Assembly: GCF_000718015.1 (NCBI RefSeq)
Contig: NZ_JODY01000004.1
Location: 62,001-126,000 of the forward strand
Direction of reading: 5' to 3'
Length of the DNA: 64,000 nt
DNA from: Streptomyces catenulae
GTDB lineage: Bacteria; Actinomycetota; Actinomycetes; Streptomycetales; Streptomycetaceae
A model generated the notes under the pieces. The model saw nothing but the letters and a program-made list of their open reading frames with translations, had not been told where the DNA came from and made no database searches. Every line of letters starts with the position of its first letter. Within the stretch, counting starts at the first letter, position 1. The position numbers and the translations under genes were made by a program. This document shows, in pieces, positions 54,697 through 61,669 of the stretch.

Positions 54697-55437
54697 ATGA
54701 ACGGCAGCGGCACCGCCCCAGCAGTACCCCGACCGGCCTACCGCAGGATGGGTGTGGAGCAGCGCCGCAGCCAACTCCTCGCCGCCGCGCTGGGACTCTT
54801 CGCCCACCGCGCCCCCGAGGACGTCACCCTCGACGACGTCGCGACCGCCGCCGGGGTCTCCCGGCCGCTGGTCTACCGGTACTTCCCCGGCGGCAAACAG
54901 CAGCTGTACGAGGCGGCGCTGCGCAGCGCCGCCGACGCCCTGGAAGGCTGCTTCGACGAACCGGAGGCCGGTCCGCTCACCCAGCGCCTCTCGCACGCCC
55001 TCGACCGCTATCTCGCCTTCGTCGACGAGCACGACGCCGGGTTCAGCGCGCTGCTCCAGGGTGGCAGCGTGGTGGAGACGTCCCGGACGTCGGCGATCGT
55101 GGACGAGGTCCGGCGCGCCGCGGCCGACCGCATCCTCCAGCACCTCGGCGTGCCGGAGCCGGGGCGGCGGCTGCGGATGACCGTACGGATGTGGATCACG
55201 GCGGTGGAGGCCGCCTCGCTGATCTGGCTGGACGAGGAGAAGAACCCGGAGCTGGACGAGTTGCGGGACTGGCTGGTCGACCACTTCGTCGCGCTGCTGA
55301 CCTCCACGGCGGCGAGCGATCCGCAGACCGCACAGGTGCTGCGCCGGGCCCTGGCCCTGGAGACCCGCGAGGGCCGCCTCGGCGTCCTGGCCCGCGGCGC
55401 CCTGCCGGTGCTCGGCGAGGCGGGGCACCTCCTCTGA
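54697..55437 (+). CDS. TetR-family transcriptional regulator
   Basis: A 246-residue repressor-type protein. The N-terminal helix-turn-helix is 'VTLDDVATAAGVSRPLVYRYFPGGKQQLYEAAL' (about residues 45-77, 'VSRPLVYRYF' being the recognition helix). The remaining 170 residues form the ligand and dimer domain. Its position right after the AurF-type gene suggests it may control the divergent diiron genes, but no clear palindromic operator was found in their 224-base spacer. The mRNA is probably leaderless. Confidence 0.9.
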   Translation: MNGSGTAPAVPRPAYRRMGVEQRRSQLLAAALGLFAHRAPEDVTLDDVATAAGVSRPLVYRYFPGGKQQLYEAALRSAADALEGCFDEPEAGPLTQRLSHALDRYLAFVDEHDAGFSALLQGGSVVETSRTSAIVDEVRRAAADRILQHLGVPEPGRRLRMTVRMWITAVEAASLIWLDEEKNPELDELRDWLVDHFVALLTSTAASDPQTAQVLRRALALETREGRLGVLARGALPVLGEAGHLL

Positions 55438-55518
55438 GACGGCGCGCCCGGGGGCGGGCCGCCCGCAGGGCACCGGTCCGCCCCGCCGTGTGACCCCCGC
55501 CGGTGTGACACTGACCCG

Positions 55519-55785
55519 GTGAGAAGCGAGAACACCCCGTTCACCGGTGGCCCGCTGGACGGCCGGGTGCTGCCGGTCCTCCTCGACGCGACCGGACGGC
55601 CGCCGAAGGTCTACACCGTGCCGGTCCCGCACGACGACGGCACCCCGCCGACGGTGCACGTCTACCGCCGCGTCCCGGGCCCGCCCGGCCGCCTCGGTCT
55701 GCCCCGCGGCTGGCGCTACGCGTACGATCCCGAGGGCGACACGGGGCGGCGCCGCCTCAAGTGGCCCTGGAGCAAGGCGAGTTGA
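55519..55785 (+). CDS. Small conserved-looking hypothetical protein
   Basis: An 88-residue polar protein, '[20 protein letters not shown]' to '[12 protein letters not shown]', with a proline-rich middle and basic end. No known domain. The GTG at 55519 has GACACT 6 bases before it, a poor but possible leaderless promoter, and codon use looks like a real gene (high G/C at third positions throughout). It lies 81 bases after the TetR stop. Confidence 0.6.
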   Translation: MRSENTPFTGGPLDGRVLPVLLDATGRPPKVYTVPVPHDDGTPPTVHVYRRVPGPPGRLGLPRGWRYAYDPEGDTGRRRLKWPWSKAS

Positions 55786-56159
55786 GAGGTTGGGGCGAGG
55801 CGTGCGGCCATCGGTCCCGTACGCCCGCCCCGACCGCACACCACCCGCGAGGTGCCGCCCGGCGCGGGGCTCCCCCACACGCCCGGCGGCGCCGCCCGCG
55901 CCTCGGCCGGTGACGCCCGGGGCCCGGCCGGTGGCGCTCCGCCGCGCCAACTCCCGCTCCGCGCACCCGCATCCCACTCTGGTCCGGACCATTGACACCC
56001 AATGGTCTAGTCCTGTTTGCTTCCTGCCCGGGGGAGCCGCCCCGCCTCCCTGACCGGATCGACCCCTTCAGGGGCGGCCTCCCCCGCTTCGACACCGCGC
56101 CACCGCCCGTGCACCGCCCCGTGCCACCGTCCCGCGCCGTCGACCGAAGGAGCAGCACC
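55786..56159. other. Upstream region of the chitinase gene
   Basis: This 374-base stretch contains no gene that I can support. Its right part holds the chitinase promoter and the DasR-like repeats (55980-56014), leaving a leader of roughly 130 bases. Confidence 0.5.
55980..56014 (+). promoter_or_regulatory. Chitinase promoter repeats (DasR dre-like) with -35 TTGACA
   Basis: TGGTCCGGACCA (55980-55991) is a perfect 12-base palindrome. A second, imperfect copy TGGTCTAGTCCT lies at 56003-56014. TTGACA (55992-55997) sits between them. Paired TGGTCTAGACC-type repeats around the -35 region are the known hallmark of Streptomyces chitinase promoters and of DasR (GlcNAc-responsive GntR) binding sites. 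Confidence 0.75.
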
Positions 56160-57335
56160 ATGCGCACCGGCTCGCCCCGCACCGCCCGCCCCGGCCGCAC
56201 CCGCCGCCGCCGTGCGCTGCCCGCCGCGCTCGCCGCCATCGCCGCCACCGCCGCGCTCACCGCCCTTGCCGGAACCGGACCGGCGCACGCCGCCCCGGCA
56301 CCCGCCCGCCCCGCTGCCGCTGCCGGGCACACGCTCGTCGGCTATCTCCACACCAGCTTCGCCAACGGCTCCGGCTACACCCGCCTCGCCGACGTCCCCG
56401 ACAGCTGGGACATCATCGACCTGGCCTTCGGCGAGCCGACCTCACCCACCTCCGGCGACATCCGCTTCTCGCTCTGCCCGCAGAGCGAGTGCCCGGGCGT
56501 GGAGAGCGAGGACGACTTCAAGGCGGCGATCAAGGCCAAGCAGGCGGCGGGCAAGAAGGTACTGATCTCCATCGGCGGACAGAACGGCCAGGTCCAGCTG
56601 ACCACCGCCGCCGCCCGGGACACCTTCGTGAAATCCGTCGGCGACATCATCGACCGCTACGGGCTCGACGGCCTCGACATCGACTTCGAGGGGCACTCCC
56701 TCTCCCTGGACGACGGCGACACCGACTTCACCAAGCCCACCACGCCCTCCGTCGTCAACCTCATCGCGGCGGTGAAGTCGCTCAAGGCGAAGTACGGCGA
56801 CGCGTTCACGCTGACGATGGCGCCGGAGACCTTCTTCGTCCAACTGGGCCACCAGTTCTACGGCTCCGGCCCGTGGGGCGGCCAGGACCCGCGCGCCGGG
56901 GCGTATCTGCCGGTGATCCACGCGCTCCGCGACGATCTGACGCTGCTGCACGTCCAGGACTACAACTCCGGCCCGATCATGGGGCTGGACGAGCAGTACC
57001 ACACCATGGGCAGCGCCGACTTCCACATCGCGATGACGGACATGCTGCTCAGCGGCTTCCCCGTGGCGGGCGACAAGGACAAGGTCTTCCCGCCGCTCAA
57101 GCCCTCCCAGGTGGCGATCGGCCTGCCCGCATCGCCCAACGCAGGCAACGGCCACACCTCGACCGGCGACGTCACCAAGGCGCTCAACTGCCTCACCAAG
57201 AACACCGACTGCGGCGGCTACACCCCGCACGGCGCCTGGCCGGACCTCGGCGGCCTGATGACCTGGTCGATCAACTGGGACCGCTTCAACAACTGGGAGT
57301 TCCAGAAGAACTTCGACGCCTACTTCGGCCGCTGA
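56160..57335 (+). CDS. Secreted GH18 chitinase
   Basis: A 391-residue exported chitinase. The signal peptide (arginine-rich start, hydrophobic core, 'AHA' cleavage near residue 44) is clear. The GH18 catalytic motif DGLDIDFE spans 170-177 with Glu177 as the acid; 'KVLISIGG' is the conserved SxGG strand. There is a single catalytic domain and no chitin-binding module, so it is a compact enzyme. The ATG at 56160 follows GAAGGAGCAGCACC. Promoter repeats point to chitin/GlcNAc control. Confidence 0.93.
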   Translation: MRTGSPRTARPGRTRRRRALPAALAAIAATAALTALAGTGPAHAAPAPARPAAAAGHTLVGYLHTSFANGSGYTRLADVPDSWDIIDLAFGEPTSPTSGDIRFSLCPQSECPGVESEDDFKAAIKAKQAAGKKVLISIGGQNGQVQLTTAAARDTFVKSVGDIIDRYGLDGLDIDFEGHSLSLDDGDTDFTKPTTPSVVNLIAAVKSLKAKYGDAFTLTMAPETFFVQLGHQFYGSGPWGGQDPRAGAYLPVIHALRDDLTLLHVQDYNSGPIMGLDEQYHTMGSADFHIAMTDMLLSGFPVAGDKDKVFPPLKPSQVAIGLPASPNAGNGHTSTGDVTKALNCLTKNTDCGGYTPHGAWPDLGGLMTWSINWDRFNNWEFQKNFDAYFGR

Positions 57336-57475
57336 CCGGAACGGGCCCGCACCCCACCCGCACGCCGCCCCGCCCGACGCCGATCGGGTGAGCCAGCCGC
57401 CCGCCTCCTCCCTCTTCGTACGGAAATCACCACCCGCCGTGGCAGCATCCCCTGCGTTCGCACGTCACGGATACG

Positions 57476-57520
57476 GCCGACGGCCGGAGCACCGGGCACC
57501 CCGGCGCCCCGGCCGTCGGC
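57476..57520 (+). promoter_or_regulatory. 12-bp leader hairpin before the NlpC/P60 gene
   Basis: GCCGACGGCCGG (57476-57487) is the exact reverse complement of CCGGCCGTCGGC (57509-57520), with a smaller CCGGG/CCCGG hairpin in the loop. The stem ends just before the ribosome binding site (GGAGGTGG) and ATG. It may be a leader RNA structure, or a terminator for the chitinase gene 140 bases upstream. Confidence 0.5.
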
Positions 57521-57535
57521 GTCGGAGGTGGTCTG

Positions 57536-58759
57536 ATGTCCGGTCCCGCACCGCGGTCGTCGCGCACCCTGCGAGCGGCCGGTGCCACGCTGCTCCTGGG
57601 CGCCACCGCGCTGGCCGGACCCGCGGCCTCCGCCTCGGCCGCCCCCACCCCGGACCCGGCCACGACCGCCGCCCCGGACACCCCGGCCCCGGACACCTCG
57701 GCCCCGGGCGGCGACAGCCCCGCCGCCCTCCTCCGCCGCCTCCAGGCCCTCTACCGTTCCGCCGAGGAGTCCACCGAGGCGTACAACGCCACCCAGGAGG
57801 ACCTCAAGGCCACCCAGGCGCGCGCCACGGCCCTCGACGCCCAGTTGCAGCAGGCCCGCGCCCGGCTCGCCGGGGCCCGCGCCGACGCCGGGCGCCTCGC
57901 CCGCCAGCAGTACCAGGGCGGCGGCCCCGCCACCTTGGCCCAGTACGTCCGGGTGCTGCTCGCCGACGACCCGGAGCAGGCGATGGACCGCAGCCACCTC
58001 CTGCACACCGCCGCCTCCGAAGCCGCCGCCACCGTCGACCGGATGGCCCGCGACGCGCGCCGGGCCGACACCCTCGCCCGGCAGGCGGACGCCGCCCTCG
58101 CCCGGCAGCGCACCCTCACCGCACAGCGCGCCCGCCAGCAGACGACCGTGCAGAACCGCCTCAAGGACGTCGAGAAACTGCTCGCCGGACTCTCCGAGGA
58201 CCAACTCGCCACCCTCGACCGGCTGGAGAGCGACGGCGCCGCCACCGCCCAGCGGGCGCTGGTCTCCCGGGGCGCACTCGGCGCGGCGGGCGCCCCCTCC
58301 TCGGCGGGCGACCGGGCCATCGCCTACGGGCTCCGCCAGGTCGGCAAACCGTACGTCTGGGGCGCGACCGGGCCCGACTCCTTCGACTGCTCCGGCCTCA
58401 CCTCGCAGGCGTGGTCGCACGCCGGGCGGCCCATCCCGCGCACCAGCCAGGAGCAGTGGAAGCGGCTCCCGCACGTCCCGCTGAACCGGCTGCGCCCCGG
58501 CGACCTCGTCGTCTACTTCCCCGGCGCAACCCATGTGGCGCTCTACCTCGGCGCCGGAAAGGTCGTCCAGGCGCCCCGCCCGGGCACCGCCGTCCGGGTC
58601 TCCCCGCTCGCCGCCAACCCGCCGATCGGCGCCGTCCGCCCGGACCCCGGCGCCCGGCCGGTCAGCGGCTACACCGCGCCCCGCCAGGTGACCGCCGACG
58701 GCCCGGCGTCCGGCGGCGCGGACACCGGATACGCGACGTCCGCCGCCCCCGGGCACTGA
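57536..58759 (+). CDS. Secreted NlpC/P60 peptidoglycan endopeptidase
   Basis: A 407-residue exported hydrolase that cuts peptidoglycan stems. A signal peptide (about 1-36) and Pro/Ala/Thr-rich linker are followed by a long coiled coil (about 60-240, rich in Ala, Arg, Gln) and the C-terminal C40 domain with catalytic Cys285 in 'DSFDCSGLTSQAW' and His333 in 'ATHVALYLG'. The coiled coil resembles RipA/CwlO-type inhibitors of the catalytic domain. A proline-rich tail ends the protein. The ATG follows GGAGGTGGTCTG. Confidence 0.92.
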   Translation: MSGPAPRSSRTLRAAGATLLLGATALAGPAASASAAPTPDPATTAAPDTPAPDTSAPGGDSPAALLRRLQALYRSAEESTEAYNATQEDLKATQARATALDAQLQQARARLAGARADAGRLARQQYQGGGPATLAQYVRVLLADDPEQAMDRSHLLHTAASEAAATVDRMARDARRADTLARQADAALARQRTLTAQRARQQTTVQNRLKDVEKLLAGLSEDQLATLDRLESDGAATAQRALVSRGALGAAGAPSSAGDRAIAYGLRQVGKPYVWGATGPDSFDCSGLTSQAWSHAGRPIPRTSQEQWKRLPHVPLNRLRPGDLVVYFPGATHVALYLGAGKVVQAPRPGTAVRVSPLAANPPIGAVRPDPGARPVSGYTAPRQVTADGPASGGADTGYATSAAPGH

Positions 58760-58798
58760 GCCGGGGACGACGGACGGGAAGCGGCGGACGGTCCGGGG

Positions 58799-60061
58799 TC
58801 AGACCTCCGGGCCGCCGAACGAACCGAGGTACGCCTCGCACTTCTCCCGCTCGAAGAAGAAGTTCTCGAAGTCGGCGGGGTCGTTGAAGCCGTTGGCGAA
58901 GCGGTCCGCGACCGGCTGGATCTGCCCGGCGGCACCGAGCAGGTTCAGCACATGCTCGGGCGGCGGCGCCAGCATCGCGTTGGTCCACTTGGTGACGTGC
59001 TGCGCGGTCTGCCAGTAGCGGTCGAAGGTGGCCTGCATCCACTCCGCGTCGAACGGCTGGTCACCGCGCTCGACGATGGAGGCGAGGTAGGCGGCCGCGC
59101 ACTTGGAGGCGGAGTTGGAGCCCTGACCGGTGATCGGGTCGTTGGCCACGACGACGTCCGCGACCCCGAGGACCAGACCGCCGGAGGGCAGCTGCCCGAC
59201 GGGCCTGCGCACCGTCGGCGCATACCGTCCGGCCAGTGTGCCCTGCGCATCGGTCAGTTCGACCTTCGTGGAGCGCGCGTACTCCCACGGCAGGAACTTC
59301 TCCAGCAGTTCGAGGGTGAGCGCCAGGTGCTCGTTGGGGTCCTTGACGCCCTGGAACGCGTCGAGCGGACCACCCGGTACGCCCTCCCAGAAGAGGATGT
59401 CGGCACGGCCGGAGTTGGTGAACGTCGGCATGACGAACAGCTCGCCGACGCCGGGCACCAGGTTGCAGCGGACCGCGTCGAACTCGGGGTGCTCCGGGCG
59501 CGGCCCCATGCCGTGGACGTACGCGACGGCCAGCGCGCGCTGCGGGGCGTCGTACGGCGAACGGGACGCGTCGCGGCCGAACATCGACACCAGCTCGCCC
59601 TTGCCCGCCGAGACCAGCGTCAGATCGTAGCGGCGGGCGAAGAAGTCCAGGTCGGAGACTGCCGCGCCGTGGATGACGAGCTGACCGCCGCGCTGTGCGA
59701 AGGTCTCCATCCACCCGGCCATCTTGACCCGCTGGTCGACGGACTGGGCGTAGCCGTCGAGCTTGCCGACCCAGTCGATGGCCCGCTGCGAGCCCTCGGG
59801 CGACTGGAAGCTGCCGGGGGCGGCGACCGAGACGCCCAGACCCTCGATGCGCGGCGCCTGGCTCTCCCAGAAGTTGAGCTGGAGGTCGCGCTCGTGCTGG
59901 AGGGCGGTGTGGAACATGCACTGCGTCGACATGACCCGTCCGGAGCGGATCTCGTCGGGAGTGCGGTTGGACATCAGGGTGACCTCGTACCCCTTGGACT
60001 GGAGGCCAAGGGCGAGCTGGAGGCCGGACTGGCCGGCTCCCACGACGAGTATCTTCCGCAT
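58799..60061 (-). CDS. StyA-like FAD-dependent monooxygenase
   Basis: A 420-residue flavoprotein of the styrene/indole monooxygenase (StyA) type, which epoxidises or hydroxylates aromatic substrates with reduced FAD from a separate reductase. The FAD-binding GAGQSG is at residues 8-13; 'MSTQCMFHTALQHERDLQLNFW' and 'GVADVVVANDPITGQGSNSASKCAAAYL' are further family motifs. No StyB-type reductase gene is adjacent. It follows the conservon GTPase gene by 63 bases on the same strand and is probably co-transcribed. Its substrate is unknown. Confidence 0.87.
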   Translation of the reverse strand: MRKILVVGAGQSGLQLALGLQSKGYEVTLMSNRTPDEIRSGRVMSTQCMFHTALQHERDLQLNFWESQAPRIEGLGVSVAAPGSFQSPEGSQRAIDWVGKLDGYAQSVDQRVKMAGWMETFAQRGGQLVIHGAAVSDLDFFARRYDLTLVSAGKGELVSMFGRDASRSPYDAPQRALAVAYVHGMGPRPEHPEFDAVRCNLVPGVGELFVMPTFTNSGRADILFWEGVPGGPLDAFQGVKDPNEHLALTLELLEKFLPWEYARSTKVELTDAQGTLAGRYAPTVRRPVGQLPSGGLVLGVADVVVANDPITGQGSNSASKCAAAYLASIVERGDQPFDAEWMQATFDRYWQTAQHVTKWTNAMLAPPPEHVLNLLGAAGQIQPVADRFANGFNDPADFENFFFEREKCEAYLGSFGGPEV

Positions 60062-60124
60062 GGCGGTGCTCTTCTCTGCGTTCGCTGCTGCTTCGGGGCG
60101 GGGGTGGATCGGTGCGGCGGCAGC

Positions 60125-60799
60125 CTATTCGGGCGTTTCGGCCAGCGCGTGGCCGACCAGTGCCAGCAGCGATTCGACGACCGTGGGCCGATTCCTCGCA
60201 TCCATGATCACGATGGGTACGTGCGGCGGCACGGTCAGCGCGTCCCGCACGTCCTCCACCGCGTACATCGGTGTCCCCTCGAAGTGGTTGACGGCGACGA
60301 CGTAGGGCAGCTGGCAGCTCTCGAAGTAGTCGAGCGCCGGGAAGCAGTCCTCGAGGCGTCGGGTGTCCGCCATCACGATCGCGCCGATCGCGCCGCGCAC
60401 CAGGTCGTCCCACATGAACCAGAAGCGCTGCTGTCCGGGCGTGCCGAACAGGTAGAGCACCAGCTCCTCGTCGAGCGTGATGCGGCCGAAGTCCATCGCC
60501 ACCGTGGTGGTCTTCTTCTCCGGCGTGGCGGTCAGATCGTCCGTCTCCGCGCTCGCCTGCGTCATCACCGCCTCGGTCTGCAGCGGGGTGATCTCCGAGA
60601 CCGAGCCGACGAAGGTGGTCTTGCCGACACCGAAGCCACCGGCGACCACGATCTTCGTGGAGATCGGGGCCCGCGAGCGGTCGGTCTGCCAGCTCTGCAG
60701 GCCCATGTCGGCGGCGGACTGCGCACCACCGGCGAACAGGTCCACGCCGTCGGCGCCCGCCGCACCGGCCGTTATCGTGTCAGAGCCTGTGAAGTCCAC
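60125..60799 (-). CDS. Conservon Ras-like GTP/ATP-binding protein (CvnD type)
   Basis: A 224-residue P-loop protein. The nucleotide-binding GGFGVGKT is at 54-61 and the switch-like 'LYLFGTPGQQRFWFMWDDL' (DTAGQ equivalent 'GTPGQ') follows. It is the fourth member of the conservon quartet with kinase, roadblock and DUF742 proteins, which together form a membrane-associated signalling complex resembling eukaryotic GPCR modules. The N-terminal 45 residues are longer than usual. The GTG start at 60799 overlaps the preceding gene by 20 bases. Confidence 0.92.
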   Translation of the reverse strand: MDFTGSDTITAGAAGADGVDLFAGGAQSAADMGLQSWQTDRSRAPISTKIVVAGGFGVGKTTFVGSVSEITPLQTEAVMTQASAETDDLTATPEKKTTTVAMDFGRITLDEELVLYLFGTPGQQRFWFMWDDLVRGAIGAIVMADTRRLEDCFPALDYFESCQLPYVVAVNHFEGTPMYAVEDVRDALTVPPHVPIVIMDARNRPTVVESLLALVGHALAETPE

Positions 60800-61181
60800 T
60801 CAGCACCCTTTCCAGCAGCGCGCGGTCGGGCCGGCCGGTGCCGTGACCGGTGCCGTAGACGCGGATCTTTCCCTGGTCGGCGAGGTCGCTCAGCAGCACC
60901 CGGACCACGCCGAGCGGCATCTTGAGCAGTGCGGAGATCTCCGCCACCGAACGCATCCGGCGGCACAGTTCCACGATGGCGCGCATCTCCGGCATGACCC
61001 GGTCGCCCCAGCCGCCGGACGTCAGCTCGGGACGCTCGGCGGAGGCGTCGAGCGCCGCCACGATCGTCTCGACGAGCAGGACGTGACCGAAGCGGGTCCG
61101 GCCGCCGGTCAGTGAATACGGTCGTACACGCGCGGGTTTACGGTCCCCGCCGCGCACGGGGAGTTGGGGTGTGGTGCTCAC
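60780..61181 (-). CDS. Conservon DUF742 protein (CvnC type)
   Basis: A 133-residue protein with a winged-helix-like core. Family motifs are 'VRPYSLTGGRTR', 'CRRMRSVAEISALLKMPLGVVRVLLSDLADQGKIRVY' and the C-terminal 'LLERVLSGLHRL'. It is the third gene of the conservon. Its start overlaps the roadblock gene stop by 4 bases and its end overlaps the GTPase gene start by 20, so translation is coupled along the operon. Confidence 0.93.
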   Translation of the reverse strand: MSTTPQLPVRGGDRKPARVRPYSLTGGRTRFGHVLLVETIVAALDASAERPELTSGGWGDRVMPEMRAIVELCRRMRSVAEISALLKMPLGVVRVLLSDLADQGKIRVYGTGHGTGRPDRALLERVLSGLHRL

Positions 61182-61669
61182 TGGGCGCTCTCCATCGACT
61201 TACGCAATTCGCTGCGGAGTTCGGGGGTGAGGACATGTCCGGCACGGCCGACGAAGAGCGCCATGTGGTAGGCGATGATGCTCATGTCGCAGTCCGGCGT
61301 CGCGTGCACGCCGAGCAGCGAACCGTCGCTGATCGACATCACGAAGAGACTGCCCTCGTCCATGGTGACCATGGTCTGCTTGACCAGCCCGCCGGACATC
61401 AGCTTGGCGGCGCCGGAGGTGAGGCTGCCGAGACCCGAGACGATGGTGGCCAGGTCGGCGCTGGAGCCGCGGGGCCCCTCACCGTCCTCCGCGTGCGCCG
61501 CCTCCCCGTTCCGACCGGGGTCGGAGGAGAGCAGCAGCAGACCGTCGGAGGAGACGACGGCGACGGAGAGGATCCCCGGGACCTCGTCGACAAGATTGGT
61601 CAGCAGCCAGTGCAGGTTCCGGGCCTGGGTGCTCCGGCCTGCTCCGTGGGCAATGGGTGCTTGGGCCAT
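61178..61669 (-). CDS. Conservon roadblock/LC7 protein (CvnB type)
   Basis: A 163-residue roadblock/LC7-domain protein, a likely regulator (GAP-like) of the conservon GTPase. The domain runs 'LHWLLTNLVDEVPGILSVAVVSSDGLLLLSS' to 'GSLLGVHATPDCDMSIIAYHMALFVGRAG'. I take the ATG at 61669, which overlaps the kinase stop by one base (TGATG). Confidence 0.93.
   Translation of the reverse strand: MAQAPIAHGAGRSTQARNLHWLLTNLVDEVPGILSVAVVSSDGLLLLSSDPGRNGEAAHAEDGEGPRGSSADLATIVSGLGSLTSGAAKLMSGGLVKQTMVTMDEGSLFVMSISDGSLLGVHATPDCDMSIIAYHMALFVGRAGHVLTPELRSELRKSMESAQ

Noticed and set aside
57336..57535. ydaO-type c-di-AMP riboswitch in front of the NlpC/P60 gene
   Set aside because: The conserved riboswitch blocks could not be matched by eye; only a simple hairpin is certain.
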